In this document: piece by piece, positions 36,323-46,163 of the stretch | How the letters are laid out: each line of letters opens with the position of its first letter | How positions within the stretch are numbered: position 1 is the first letter of the stretch | DNA from: Schistosoma mansoni | Taxonomy: Eukaryota > Platyhelminthes > Trematoda > Strigeidida > Schistosomatidae | Length of the DNA stretch: 64,000 nucleotides | Direction of reading: 5' to 3' | Assembly (NCBI RefSeq): GCF_000237925.1 | Contig: NC_031502.1 | Coordinates: 7,867,352 to 7,931,351, forward strand | Program-made: the position numbers and the translations under genes | The notes under the pieces: model-generated | Told to the model about the DNA's origin: nothing | Database searches by the model: none | The model's input: only the letters and a program-made list of their open reading frames with translations

Positions 36323-36686
36323 TAAACTGGATAAAAAATTTCATGATGAAATTTGGTCCTATGTCCTGTCCTGTTTACTTGAATTATCCAATCATGCTAT
36401 AACTAATCGATTTATTATTTGTAATAATACTCCAAATAATAATAGTAGTAATAGTAATAATAATAATAGTAATAATAATAATATAAAGTTGTATCCACAT
36501 GAAATTTGTTTGACACAAGAGAATAATGATCCTCAGAAGTATTTATCTGAAGAAATGCTAATTCAACAAGATGAAAATATCAACCAAATTCAGTACTCAT
36601 CAACATCAATTCTACCTATGAAGAATGTCTATGGAGTAGAAGAATTTTTCAGTTGGCAATTAGTATCAGATAAATTTTTATCTGTG
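36323..36686 (+). CDS. Large split gene, exon 3
   Basis: Acceptor CTAAATAG and donor GTG/GTTAGT (36687). It enters in phase 2 and leaves in phase 0. It starts DKLDKKFHDEIWSYVLSCLL (first codon split), a helix resembling the block around the conserved Trp of RalGAP subunits (ETWEVLLLFLL in the beta subunit as I recall it). An Asn-rich low-complexity insertion (36420-36490 in DNA) follows, then acidic linker sequence and a short helix EEFFSWQLVSDKFLSV. The (AAT)n coding run may vary in length. An exon by frame, splice sites and phase; the identity is a hypothesis. Confidence 0.8.
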
Positions 36687-36884
36687 GTTAGTTTGAAATT
36701 TACTGATTTACTTATTTATTTTTATGAGCTGAAGTTAATTATTGTGTGCAGTCATAATATTTTCCTTAATGATATGCGTTATTTTCATTTGATTAAAGAG
36801 TATAGTTATCTTGATTAACTTAGTTAAGTTGAACACACGCTGAAATATTTATATCTTGGGGTTGTACTATGTTTATTATATTAA

Positions 36885-37812
36885 TTACTTACTTACTTAC
36901 GCCTGTTACCCCTCGTATAGGAGCATAGGCCGCCCACCAGCATTCTCCATCCAACCCTGTCTTGAGCAATCCTTTCCAGTTAACATTCATCCTTTTCATA
37001 TCTGCTTCTATTTCCCGGCATAATGTGTTCTTTGGCCTTCCTCTTTTCCGCATCCCTTCCGGATTAAAAGTTTGGGCTTGCCTCGTGATGCAGTCTGGTG
37101 ATTTCCTTAATGTATATCCGATTCACTTCCAACATGTTTTCCTAATTTCCTCTTCAGCTGGAAGCTGGTTTGTCCTCTCCCACAGAAGGCTGTTGCTGAT
37201 AGTATTCAGCCAGTAAATGTTGAGTATTTTGCCTAGACAACTGTTTGTAAATACTTGTACCTTCCTGACGATGGATGTAGTAGTTCTCTACGTTTCAGCT
37301 CCGTACAGTAGAACTGTCTTGACGTTCGTATTGAAGATTCTCACTTTGAAATTAGTTGGCGGTTGTTTTGAGTTCCATATGTTCTTCAATTGTAGGAATG
37401 CTCTTGTCACTTTGCCATTCCCCACCTTTACATCTGCATCGGATCCTCCTTGTTTATCAATGATGCTTCCCAGGTACGTGAATGTTTCCACATCTTCCAG
37501 AGTTTCGCCATCAAGTGTGATTGGGTTTGTGTTCTCCGTGTTGTAATTTAGAATCTTACTTTTTCCTTTGTGTATTTTGAGGCCTATTGATGCAGAGGCT
37601 GCTGATACATTAGTTGTCTTCGTCTGCATTTGTTCGTGTGTATGAGACAGGAGGGCTGGGTCGTCTGCGAAGTCCAAGTCGTTCAACTGATTTTCAGCTG
37701 TCCATTGTATTCCGTGCTTCCCGTCAGATGTCGAGGTCTTCATAATCCAGTCGATCAGCAGAAGAAAGAGAAAGGGGGAGAGTAGACAACCTTATCTGAC
37801 TCCTGTCCTTGG
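36885..37812 (-). mobile_element. SR2-like retrotransposon fragment
   Basis: The (TAAG)n tail lies at 36885-36900. The minus strand carries the RT C-terminal part, with a frame at 37288-37743 starting near KTSTSDGKHGIQWTAENQLN and running through the FADD box (LDFADDPALLSHTHEQMQ) and FTYLGSIID to LLYGAETW. It shares most of its length with the 19.3-kb copy and is 5'-truncated at about 37812. It lies in an intron, antisense to the host gene. Confidence 0.85.
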
Positions 37813-38185
37813 ATTATATCCTCATCAGGCTTTACTCTAATATACAGGAATATTTATATACATATACGAAATTATTGAGTCAATCAAGGCAGTTAATGAG
37901 TCAATGATGAGTGGGTTAGATTACATAAATAAACATTATAAGAATACAAATTGATAATGTGACGACAGCGTACTAAATGTGATAAGAATAATCAAGGCTT
38001 GAATCAATGTTTTATAATAGGAATTAAATTAATGGTTTGAAAAATATAGATGTTGAAATGACATTCATAAAAACTATAACATCACGTAATATAAAGTGTT
38101 CAGACAATTGGACAATGAAGGCTATATTTAGGGAAAAAATAGATGGAAAGGGATGAAGAAAAATAAACGAACAGAGAGTATGGAA
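37813..38185. other. Intronic, nothing recognised
   Basis: AT-rich; ends in a TAAA-rich run that belongs to the next element's tail. Confidence 0.35.
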
Positions 38186-38740
38186 AATAATAAATAAATA
38201 AATAAAATCATTTATTAAGGCCAAGGGAGAGATAAAGGTGTTACAAATTTCTTATGAGCACAAAACCTTGGATTGTTAGCTCGAATTCCTATAGCTTCTG
38301 CTGTGTGTAAGAGACGAGATCGAATCCCATTAAGGAAACTAGTAGAAATGCGATAAATAACTTTAAATGACCTATTTCTGTCCATTATGTGACCACCACC
38401 GATCAAGTTTGATATAACCGAGCTGCGTATTGTCTTGACAGTACCTTTTCCTAACCACGAAGGGAGTTGTTCATTAACTCTTTGACTCAGTTGTCTCGTA
38501 GTGCGCCCAATATAGCTTTCTCCATAGGAGCAGCTGAATTCGTAGGTATACATAGGTGTGGCATAACCAGATAACTTATCCTTTAGTTGAGGCATCACCA
38601 TAGAGCGGGCCAACAATAGACAAAAGTTAGCTGCATTAAACGTTCTCTTTGCTCTAGTCAGTCCATCCTGTAGCATATCACCAGCTATATCTCTGTTGAA
38701 TTGCAGCTTCAGGAAGAAAGGTTTCTTATTTATCAATATC
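38186..38740 (-). mobile_element. Penelope-like element fragment (GIY-YIG endonuclease end)
   Basis: The minus-strand frame 38215-38736 (173 codons) has the C-terminal GIY-YIG nuclease of Penelope-like retroelements: the motif YEFSCSYGESYIGRTTRQL, a helix with QRVNEQLPSWL, then SVISNLIGGGHIMD and the usual tail with RLLHTAEAIGIRANNP. The reverse transcriptase is absent, so the copy is 5'-truncated. A (TTTA)-rich 3' tail lies at 38186-38210. Penelope-like elements in flatworms are known to carry hammerhead motifs in their terminal regions; none is seen at this fragment. Confidence 0.85.
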
Positions 38741-39295
38741 TAAAACACTACATTGAAGCTCACTTCAATGCTTCTGTATTAGGCCTTGCGTTATACTTAT
38801 TTCATAAACTGAGTATATTCAGATGGCCATAACACCATCTGTTTAATACAAACATCTTTCAGTCTTAGTGACTTCGATGATATTCAATTAATTTTAATAG
38901 TTTCATAATGAATCCTGTTGAAATTTCTCAAGATTTCTAGTATCATAATAAATAATTTTTTAAAACAGATTCGTAAATGATATTACATCTGAATTTTGTT
39001 AAGTTATTTAACTGAAATGAAATTCCAAATTAAATCTTAGATTTTTTTTTTAATACAAACTCTAACTGCTTGCATGCTGCCTTAATCATTAATAGAGCGT
39101 GTAATCCTATGAACTCTCGAAAATCCATATTTCTGGGTGTTCTTTACTTTATTTGACATATCTCTCATTTCATGCGATCGTCAACGTATAACAAAATCAA
39201 ATGATAACACTTGATTGAAAGCACTATTTGAGTCAATTGAAAATAAACTTGGTCTTTAAAAATTATATTGTAATAATTTCCAGTTAAACATTACA
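38741..39295. other. Intronic, nothing recognised
   Basis: AT-rich, no feature supported. Confidence 0.35.
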
Positions 39296-39392
39296 AGATA
39301 GATAAACAAAGATGGATAGTAGCTAGCAGTGAAATCCAGGATGTGCTGGATGTACCTACACCCCACAGTTGATGTTGACTACGGTGTTACAT
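39296..39392 (-). repeat. Sm-alpha SINE, antisense, ribozyme core deleted
   Basis: Antisense landmarks AAAGATGGATAGTAGCTAGC and GTGAAATCCAGGATG join directly to TGCTGGATGTACC and CAGTTGATGTTGACT. The roughly 30 bases that would encode the CUGANGA box, stem II and the GAAAC box are missing, while both arms of stem I remain. Confidence 0.75.
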
Positions 39393-39455
39393 ACTACTTA
39401 TATCTGTCAGCATAAGTAGCATGCACCACAGAACCATTAAAAATTGATAAGATAG
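39386..39455. repeat. Repeat family E copy
   Basis: Shares CTTATATCTGTCAGCATAA and GCATGCACCACAGAACCATT with 42281-42356. Class unknown. Confidence 0.5.
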
Positions 39456-39743
39456 ACTTGTACCAACTTGAACCATTTACTGATAATTCAATTAGTTCTT
39501 TTTCATAATAATAGCAGGTCGATATTAATTTTCGAAAATACACCCATATATGTACGTAAATGTGTGTGTGTGTGCGAAGTTGTAAGAATGACATATAATA
39601 TTATCTATGATATGACAGCTGTTCAATAAGTTATTGACTATATTGAAAAATTGACAAAAAAACAGACACCTGTTCATTATTCGTTTGTCTATTCAGTAGC
39701 TTAAGTGTTTGTCTACTTATCTGTCCGTCTATCTATCTATCTA

Positions 39744-40036
39744 GTGGAGTTCAACCAGGTCCGTTGGGAGATATTAACTCACTGAAGACATTGGTGAAAT
39801 GGTTGCTCAACTTCGTAGATTGGTTGAAGTTAGACATTAACACCGTTGGATGCCGACTCAGTGGTCCATCGGTCAAGTGCTCCGGCTCGAGACTGGCAGG
39901 TCCTGGGTTCGAGTCTCGCGAGGCGGGATCGTGGATGGGCACTGCTGAGGAGTCCCACAATAGGACGAAACGGTCGTCCAGTGCTTCCAGGTTTTCCATG
40001 GTGGTCTAGCTTCAATTGACTCATGATTTCAAGTAT
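39744..40036 (+). repeat. Second-family hammerhead SINE, sense, best-preserved copy
   Basis: In order it has a leader (GTTGCTCAACTTCGTAGATT, AGACATTAACACCGTTGG), a tRNA-like region with an A-box-like GACTCAGTGG (about 39855-39864) and a B box GGGTTCGAGTCT (39905-39916), a complete hammerhead ribozyme (39937-39990) and the terminus GGTTTTCCATGGTGGTCTAG...ATGATTTCAAG. The internal promoter boxes suggest RNA polymerase III origin. It lies in sense inside the intron between exons 3 and 4, about 360 bp before exon 4. Confidence 0.9.
39937..39990 (+). ncRNA. Hammerhead ribozyme, all core residues intact
   Basis: The 5' strand of stem I is GCACTG (39939-39944), then CTGAGGA (39945-39951). Stem II is GTCC (39952-39955) with GGAC (39963-39966) and a 7-nt loop. 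GAAA (39967-39970) follows. The short stem III is ACG (39970-39972) with CGT (39975-39977), with a 2-nt loop. Cleavage is expected after C39978. The 3' strand of stem I, CAGTGC (39979-39984), pairs perfectly with GCACTG. The very short stem III matches the style of schistosome Sm-alpha ribozymes. All conserved core bases fit CUGANGA/GAAA and a GUC site. Confidence 0.85.
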
Positions 40037-40395
40037 ATCTATCTATTTATCTATAACCTCAACTACCAATTGCAACATTTGACCGGAGTCATTCATTTAT
40101 CGTTTGCATAGTTTCTCTAAATCCTGGCCTTATTGAATATCATTTACAGAAATTTTATATTCATTCCTCATGGAAACTATATTAATATTTCACTTTCTGT
40201 CAATAATAATAGTAATGATAATAAAGTTTTTAATTATAATCCTTAAACCAATCTAATCTGTGAAATCTCCATGTGTACCAACTATCATCAATAATAATGT
40301 TGTTGTTTTTTTGTCTAAAATTTGATTATGAATTTTCCTTTTGTTTTAATTTATTTTTTTTGTTCAGTTTTATTTAATAAATTTCCATTTTGTAG
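40037..40395. other. Intron tail, nothing recognised
   Basis: Pyrimidine-rich towards the acceptor TTTTGTAG at 40395. Confidence 0.4.
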
Positions 40396-40478
40396 ATCAT
40401 TGAGCATTGTAGGAAAGAAACTAATTTAGAGTGTTTGCTAAATGAAATGAAGTTATTATTAAAAATAATGACAGACTA
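40396..40478 (+). CDS. Large split gene, exon 4 (small)
   Basis: An 83-nt exon between a strong pyrimidine-rich acceptor (TTTTGTAG) and donor CTA/GTAAGA. Phase 0 in and 2 out connect exactly to exons 3 and 5. It encodes IIEHCRKETNLECLLNEMKL and LLKIMTD, a charged amphipathic helix pair. In the unspliced frame a stop (TAG) would be made by the donor, which argues that the splice is used. Confidence 0.65.
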
Positions 40479-41528
40479 GTAAGAATAATTAGTGTGTATA
40501 TTTTATGCATTTACCTTTTTATTTTGTATGTGGCATTTATGTTTATATAAAACTTGTTGTTGCTATGATGTATATTGATTAGTGTTAGTAAATGATAAGA
40601 GACTGTGGGTAATATTAATTGGGGTTTTGGTGGCGTTGTGTTCTCTAAGTTATATAGTCTAGTTGCTAAGGCTATTATTGGCACTATGGATAGTAACATC
40701 AGTGGCTACTTGATGGAGAAACTCCACATTTAAGTCATCCAACTCAGAGAACACAATCATGCTAAAACAGATACTCGAGCTAATGATTTCCATCTTTTCA
40801 ATAATGTGGGTTTCCCTTTTCTCATCAGAAGTCATGTTACTGGAATATATTTTAAAATATTGCTAACTCTAAATACGACTTATATTATTAAGCCAGAAGG
40901 ATGAAAAGTAAAAAAATCTTTGGTGTTTAGAATGTGTGAAAGGCTAAATGGTGGTTCTATGTGTTGTCGGCAGAAAGCTCTGTATTAAAATTCCATGTTG
41001 GCAGATATCACTAGTCATCTATCATCCTAAGGGAGCTGATGCTCTTTGTTGAGATTTGGGTGGGTATCGCTGTGTCACAATTAAAAACATCAAATATAAA
41101 TCACTATCTTATATTGAAGAGATGAAGATAGGTTAACTGCAATTTCAGAAACAACAAACGGTAATGTAAACGAGTGATTGTAGATCTTTGAAGGAAAAGA
41201 AACGTGAACTAAACAAATGCCATTAATCTGAAATTTTATCAACAAGAAATATATGTCATAACTCGTAGTTGGTATTCCATAAAATAATTATGATTCAGCA
41301 GCAATTCTTAATTTAAATGAACTTCAAATAATAATTTAGAATACAAATAAAAATCATTACATTTTTTACTTGACACAAGTAACTGCTAATTTCGTTTATC
41401 ATTTATTAATCTCTGGACTGACATTTTTAGAGCTCATATAAAATGTTAATTATTTTCCGTTTATTTTATCTTATTTATTCAATAAATTCTTTCCCTTTTT
41501 TCTGTTCAAACTATTATTTTCTATTTAG
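40479..41528. other. Intron, nothing recognised
   Basis: AT-rich, no repeat identified. Confidence 0.4.
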
Positions 41529-41594
41529 TCCTGTACATATTCAGTATGTTACTAAGCAAACTGAACAAGGATTTGTATTAGATTTATTAAAAAT
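41529..41594 (+). CDS. Large split gene, exon 5 (small)
   Basis: A 66-nt exon with acceptor CTATTTAG and donor AAAAAT/GTAAGT. Phase 2 in and 2 out. It encodes PVHIQYVTKQTEQGFVLDLL plus a residue or two. The only other frames are closed. It joins exon 4 to create a Tyr codon at the junction. Confidence 0.65.
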
Positions 41595-42240
41595 GTAAGT
41601 TTTAAATATTGTTACGATAAACAAATTTTTTTTTATTACAATAAGGTTGTTTCAGTACATTTTAAATGTATAAACATTAATCTTCACACGGAACACTGAC
41701 ATAAACTGTATGGTGGAACTGTGGTGAATGAGAACTCAAACGGGGGTAAACCAATTTATTGTTTAAGGCGGAATGACAGAGTGTCTTCGTAAAATATGAA
41801 AACCCAAACATTAAATATATTATTTGTACATCTTCATTCAGTTTTCCTTTACATAATTCATGATTCTTTCAATTCTGTTGCTATTTCAGTTGCTCTCTGT
41901 TTCCATTTCTGTTCTCTTCAATTCAATCTTAATATTATACTGCTAGGTGTTATAATTTTTCTTACTACGACCCAGCTATTTCTATTGCTTAGTACTCTTA
42001 GATAGCAATTCACTCGATAAGTCCCCAAATCAGAACACAGTTGAACAGGAAAGAAATTATATTCCAAATAAAAAGGGGTAGATGAAGTAAGAAGCAAAAT
42101 AGGAAATACGTTAGTATATTTATAGTTTCAATATGAGAAGGTTTTAGAGTCTTCTCCAAGCATCGACTAGTGCTGATTGGATAAGAATTAGCTAATATGC
42201 GTGCACCAACACAATCAGGCATGGAACATGCTTTAATCCA
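41595..42240. other. Intron, nothing certain
   Basis: ORFs at 41796-42005 and 42010-42222 are hydrophobic chance frames in T-rich DNA. Confidence 0.35.
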
Positions 42241-42356
42241 ATCTATGTTGCGCTAACACTAGGCATCTCACTTCTGATTGGTGTTACATGCTAATTATAT
42301 CTGTCAACATAAACAAGCATGCACCACAGAACCATTAAGAATTGATAAATATCAAA
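42241..42356. repeat. Repeat family E copy
   Basis: Shares CTTCTGATTGGTGTTACATG and GCATGCACCACAGAACCATT with 39386-39455. A related CTTCTGATTGGTGTTATATG also occurs at about 4147, beside the BEL/Pao-like fossil, so family E may derive from that element's flank. Confidence 0.45.
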
Positions 42357-42481
42357 CAGTTATTTCTCCCTCATTACAATTAAAAACGTTCTAGCCATTT
42401 TTTATCTATACTCTTATGTCGGATCGAGTTTAATTCTTTTTAATGGGTATATGATGGTATCATTAAGCTAATCATATTTTC

Positions 42482-42785
42482 AGAATGGGGATTTGTGGAG
42501 ATTTTAGTAATCTAATAGTTGAATTCATGAGCCAATTTAAGTTAGGCAACCATAGAAAACAGGGAAGCACTGAATGGCCGTTTCTTCCTAGTATGGGAGT
42601 TTTCAGCAGTGCGCACCAACGATCACCTATGCGGGATTCAAACCTAGGACCTTCGGTCTCGTACGCAAACACATAATATCTAGACGGTCGGGCCGGTATA
42701 GAACAGTGTTAATGTCTAACTTCAATCAATCAATGATCTTATGCAACCCTTCATCCATTATCTGAAGTAGATAACTGTCACTTTT
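42482..42785 (-). repeat. Second-family hammerhead SINE, antisense, near-complete
   Basis: In order: GGGGATTTGTGGAGATTTTA, GAAGCACTGAATGGCCGTTT, CTTCCTAGTATGGGAG, GCGGGATTCAAACCTAGGAC (complement of a B box) and AACAGTGTTAATGTC with CATCCATTATCTGAAG. In sense the ribozyme reads CTGAAAA in the first box, so it is probably dead; stem I (GCACTG/CAGTGC) is partly kept. Confidence 0.85.
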
Positions 42786-42861
42786 TAAAATTATTATTAA
42801 CTAATTAGCTTGTTTGGAAGTCTTTTGAGTTCAAAATCATATATATGCGTACGTTTTGTAG

Positions 42862-42994
42862 AATCCAACTAAACATTGTTGGTTATAAATCTGCTGTGAA
42901 TTACAATTCAACGCGTTTGGAAACATTACGATGTGAAATACAAAATCTTATTATGAAATTTTTATATGTGATATTTTATTATGGGAAACAACAG
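42862..42994 (+). CDS. Large split gene, exon 6 (provisional borders)
   Basis: After the acceptor CGTTTTGTAG the phase-2 frame is fully open, giving IQLNIVGYKSAVNYNSTRLE, then LRCEIQNLIMKFLYVIFYYG. The best phase-consistent donor is CAACAG/GTCATT at 42995, which is weak; an alternative is TTTG/GTATGC at 43003, which does not fit the next exon. The hydrophobic helix followed by the Trp-rich start of exon 7 resembles the segment ahead of the WxxL block in RalGAP subunits (an inference). Confidence 0.5.
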
Positions 42995-43267
42995 GTCATT
43001 TGGTATGCTTAATACATCAGTTTTACGAAAATATACAATTTACTGAAGTGAGTTTTCTAATTTTTATCTTTGCTTTACCTAACTATGGAATATCCTGTAA
43101 GTTTGATTTTTTAAAAATAAGTATTTGCATTTAAAATATACCCTAGGTGAAATATGTTTATCATTTGGAATCTTCTTAAAACATACCCTCTCTTTTACAT
43201 GTGTATATGTGCGAGTATGCTTTGGTTACCACCATTTTTCTCCCCATGATTCTTACTTAAAATAGTC

Positions 43268-43330
43268 GTACCCAGTGTTCATCACCTCAAATTCAAACGC
43301 ATCGCCCAATAAACTACAAGTCCAGACAGC
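43268..43330 (-). repeat. Sm-alpha SINE fragment, antisense
   Basis: GTACCCAGTGTTCATCACCT, then AAACGCATCGCC and AGTCCAGACAGCCACTAACT match the antisense tRNA-like portion of Sm-alpha. Right of 43294 it is nearly identical to the copy at 29.3 kb; left of it the two differ. Confidence 0.65.
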
Positions 43331-44317
43331 CACTAACTTCAATTCATATGTTAGATATTTTTTTATAAGTCATTCATGAACCTATGGAATTAGGATCTGC
43401 TCATCAAGTTTCCTTATCGTTAGTTCATCACTACTACTAATATTAAGCATAGTTGATTTTTTTCGTATTTTTAAAACTGACTACTTAATTAATAAATGAT
43501 GTTTGTTTTGTTTTATATAACAGCGGATTTCCATAAATAGTTCGAATGATTACCAATCCTTCTCCATTTCTATCGTTTTATTGAAGTGATTAATAAATTT
43601 CGGAAAACACGTTTGAATATGGTGGATGAATAATAGTGGTGTTCTTCAGTGTTGAGTAAAATGTGAAAACTGAGCACTTGCAAGCATTGTTTTCGTTGAT
43701 TTATTGGGTGGGTATTCCTTAGAAATGTGATTGCAACCAATTCAAGCTATGTCATATTGACACTTCAATATCAAAATATCGGTATGCCGACTTAGGGGAT
43801 GAAGATGGTGAATCAAGTGAAATTTGTAGTTTGAAATGAAATTGTTAGTGAATATTATTCTAGTTACTAGTTAATTGAAATTAACACAATAATTTCAATA
43901 GTATGGATTGTGCCAGTTTTCGTTTTTAATATAAACAATAGTGTTCTGTGTAGTCCGTAAGTATGTGATAGGAAGTAAGACTGTGAATAGTAACTGATTG
44001 AATAATAGTGTTAGATGTAGTGCTAAACACAATGGGGAATTCAGTTAAATGTGAATTTGTTTATCGACAAAATCGTCCCATGATTAGATAACTTCCTTTC
44101 AATGCACCGAAAAGTTGAATCTGTATTAAATTATTGAATTGTGTGTTGGAAGAAGTTGGTTGATGTTGCGTGTTTTGTTGATATATATGTAGAATAATAT
44201 GATTTATTGTTTATAAACTATATATTGATGTGTATATATTTGTGTAAGTGATATTGTAGTTGGTTACTTGAAAGGCATTGATCTTCTGTGTTGTTATTAA
44301 TTGATGTGGCTATCCCA
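43294..44317 (+). repeat. 1.02-kb near-identical duplication, copy 2
   Basis: Direct repeat of 29328-30353, offset by 13,966 bp at the left border. Its right end runs into a short (AAT)n tract not present at copy 1. It lies in an intron of the host gene, as does copy 1. Confidence 0.9.
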
Positions 44318-44597
44318 ATAATAATAATAATTGTCATTATTATTATTATAAGTGATTATAAATGAAAAATTATTTCCATTTTGTGGGAATGACGAACTGT
44401 TTAACCACTATCCTGATTTGATTTGCTTAAATATAAACTTTTATATGCGTCTCAATATTTTACAAAATTACATGAATTGTGTCATATGATGAACGTTCAC
44501 TGTGGCACATTATAGTTTTGTGAACACATTTCAACCCCCCATATATCATTATGTTACAATAAATGTCAGGATATTAATGCTAATCATCAGCCATCTA

Positions 44598-44924
44598 TCA
44601 GGCGAAAATGAACAAACCACCTACATCCACAGTCAACAGCTTGCCTAATTTATGATATACCGGATGTTGGGAGAAAAATAACCGTGTTGTCGGCCGCTGC
44701 TGATATCCTTTCGTCCTGCACATGTGTTTGATAGAAAAAGTCATTTTCTTTCCGTCGCCTATCTCAGATAATAAAATGACGGGAAGTTTGATTTCTATAG
44801 ACTGTTTATTGTTTGGGAAATACTTCTTCTTTCCGAAGTCCAACACCAACAAACATCTCTCGAAAAATGTTTTCCGCCTCTCAGTTTGAAATAGGTATGT
44901 GAAATGACATGGCTGGAGTGACAA
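44598..44924 (-). CDS. Unassigned 108-codon ORF, minus strand
   Basis: Complete ATG-to-stop frame starting MSLQPCHFTYLFQTERRKTF, with LVLDFGKKKYFPNNKQ and a C-terminal LGKLLTVDVGGLFIFA. It is GC-richer and more balanced than its surroundings, suggesting an inserted or once-coding sequence, but no family is recognised and no splice context supports it. Antisense in an intron of the large gene. Confidence 0.3.
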   Translation of the reverse strand: MSLQPCHFTYLFQTERRKTFFERCLLVLDFGKKKYFPNNKQSIEIKLPVILLSEIGDGKKMTFSIKHMCRTKGYQQRPTTRLFFSQHPVYHKLGKLLTVDVGGLFIFA

Positions 44925-46163
44925 TATTTGTAAAATGGTACTCTATTGACGTTAACAGTTGTTATTCATCATAAGGTTGGCTTTCTATTCGATGGTTAGA
45001 ACTACGTTTTTGTCTGGTCTTATAGTAAGAGAGATAAGCGTCAACAAAATACAAATTCACACATAAGAAATTTATTTCTCGCAGATCACGCAATATGCAT
45101 ACAATACTCTCAGTACCAAAAGTTCCTACTTAATCATCACACAATTCACTCTTAAAAATCTAAAGCGATCAGTCATAAGAGAGGCTAAAAACACAAAATT
45201 GCAGACTGAGGTAAGGTATGCCGTGTATAATTGGTAAAAGTATTAAAATAACCAATATTACATAAAACTGAGAAACGAAGCCAATAGCAAAACACTAAAG
45301 TGTTCAGTAAGAAAGTGATTGATATGTACTAGGTCGATGGAACCACTCAGTTTTTTTAATGATATTCGAGTGATACTAAGAGCGATAACCGCGAGCGCTT
45401 TATTTATAATCCGTTTCTTCTCATGACCTATACCGTTTTCTGACTGGCTGATATTGTTTTTGTTTCGCTAATTCAGGTCATGCTTTCGTCAGTATATACA
45501 TTAAGTCTCACCATTTTAAATTGTTCTGGTTGAGTACCAAGTTTTTCCTGTACTTCATTTTCTTAATTTGTTCGTGCATAGTAGTTGGAGTGTTGTGTCT
45601 CGTTATAGAGTCCTCAATAAAACCTCATTGTCATAAAAACATAATAGTAACTAAAACCTATTTAGTATTATGTTTACTATAGAAGATAGCTTTTGTTAGT
45701 AGGGTCCATGTTTAATACTTTATTATTTATGGTATTTCATCCCTTGATGTTGGCTTTTTGAGAAGAGCTATTGTGAAACTATAGAAAACTCTGTTAATCA
45801 CATAACCGGATAATTATGTTAAAAAACTGTAACCTATCAATTTAAACGGGGCTGGGTTTTTTATATTTCAACCTCTGAAAACAGTATATATGCATCATAC
45901 TGTATCAGAATTTAACTGGTGTTGTTTATTATGTACCACTAGTGGATAAATTTTCATCACCCCCCTTTAAGACATGAGTTGTTTTTTTATTTGGTTTCAT
46001 GTGAAGTTGCAAATAGTTATTGAAAATGTAGTGATATGGTTTAGTGTTATTTTGTTGAAGCTTTCTGAATTGTTATTTTATTTTGATGTTCCATGTGTGC
46101 AACTTATTGTGAAGTTGAATATAATAAAATTCCAACGGTAGTACCACAGTGATGCTGATACTT

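Noticed and set aside
39850-39920. Possible functional tRNA gene
   Set aside because: A and B boxes are present, but I could not assemble a cloverleaf with a paired acceptor stem; it is the head of a SINE.
39751-40024. ORFs on both strands across the SINE at 39.7-40.0 kb
   Set aside because: They arise from the GC-richer SINE sequence; internal promoter boxes and the ribozyme explain it better than protein coding.
40146-40250. Candidate exon after CATTTACAG with an Asn-rich frame
   Set aside because: Frames run into stops or lack a donor, and the phase does not match exon 3.
42995-43060. Possible extra exon after CAACAG (frame beginning HLVCLIHQFYENIQFTE)
   Set aside because: It has a good donor (GTGAGT) but requires phase 1 entry, conflicting with exons 5 and 6; the larger exon 42862-42994 was preferred.
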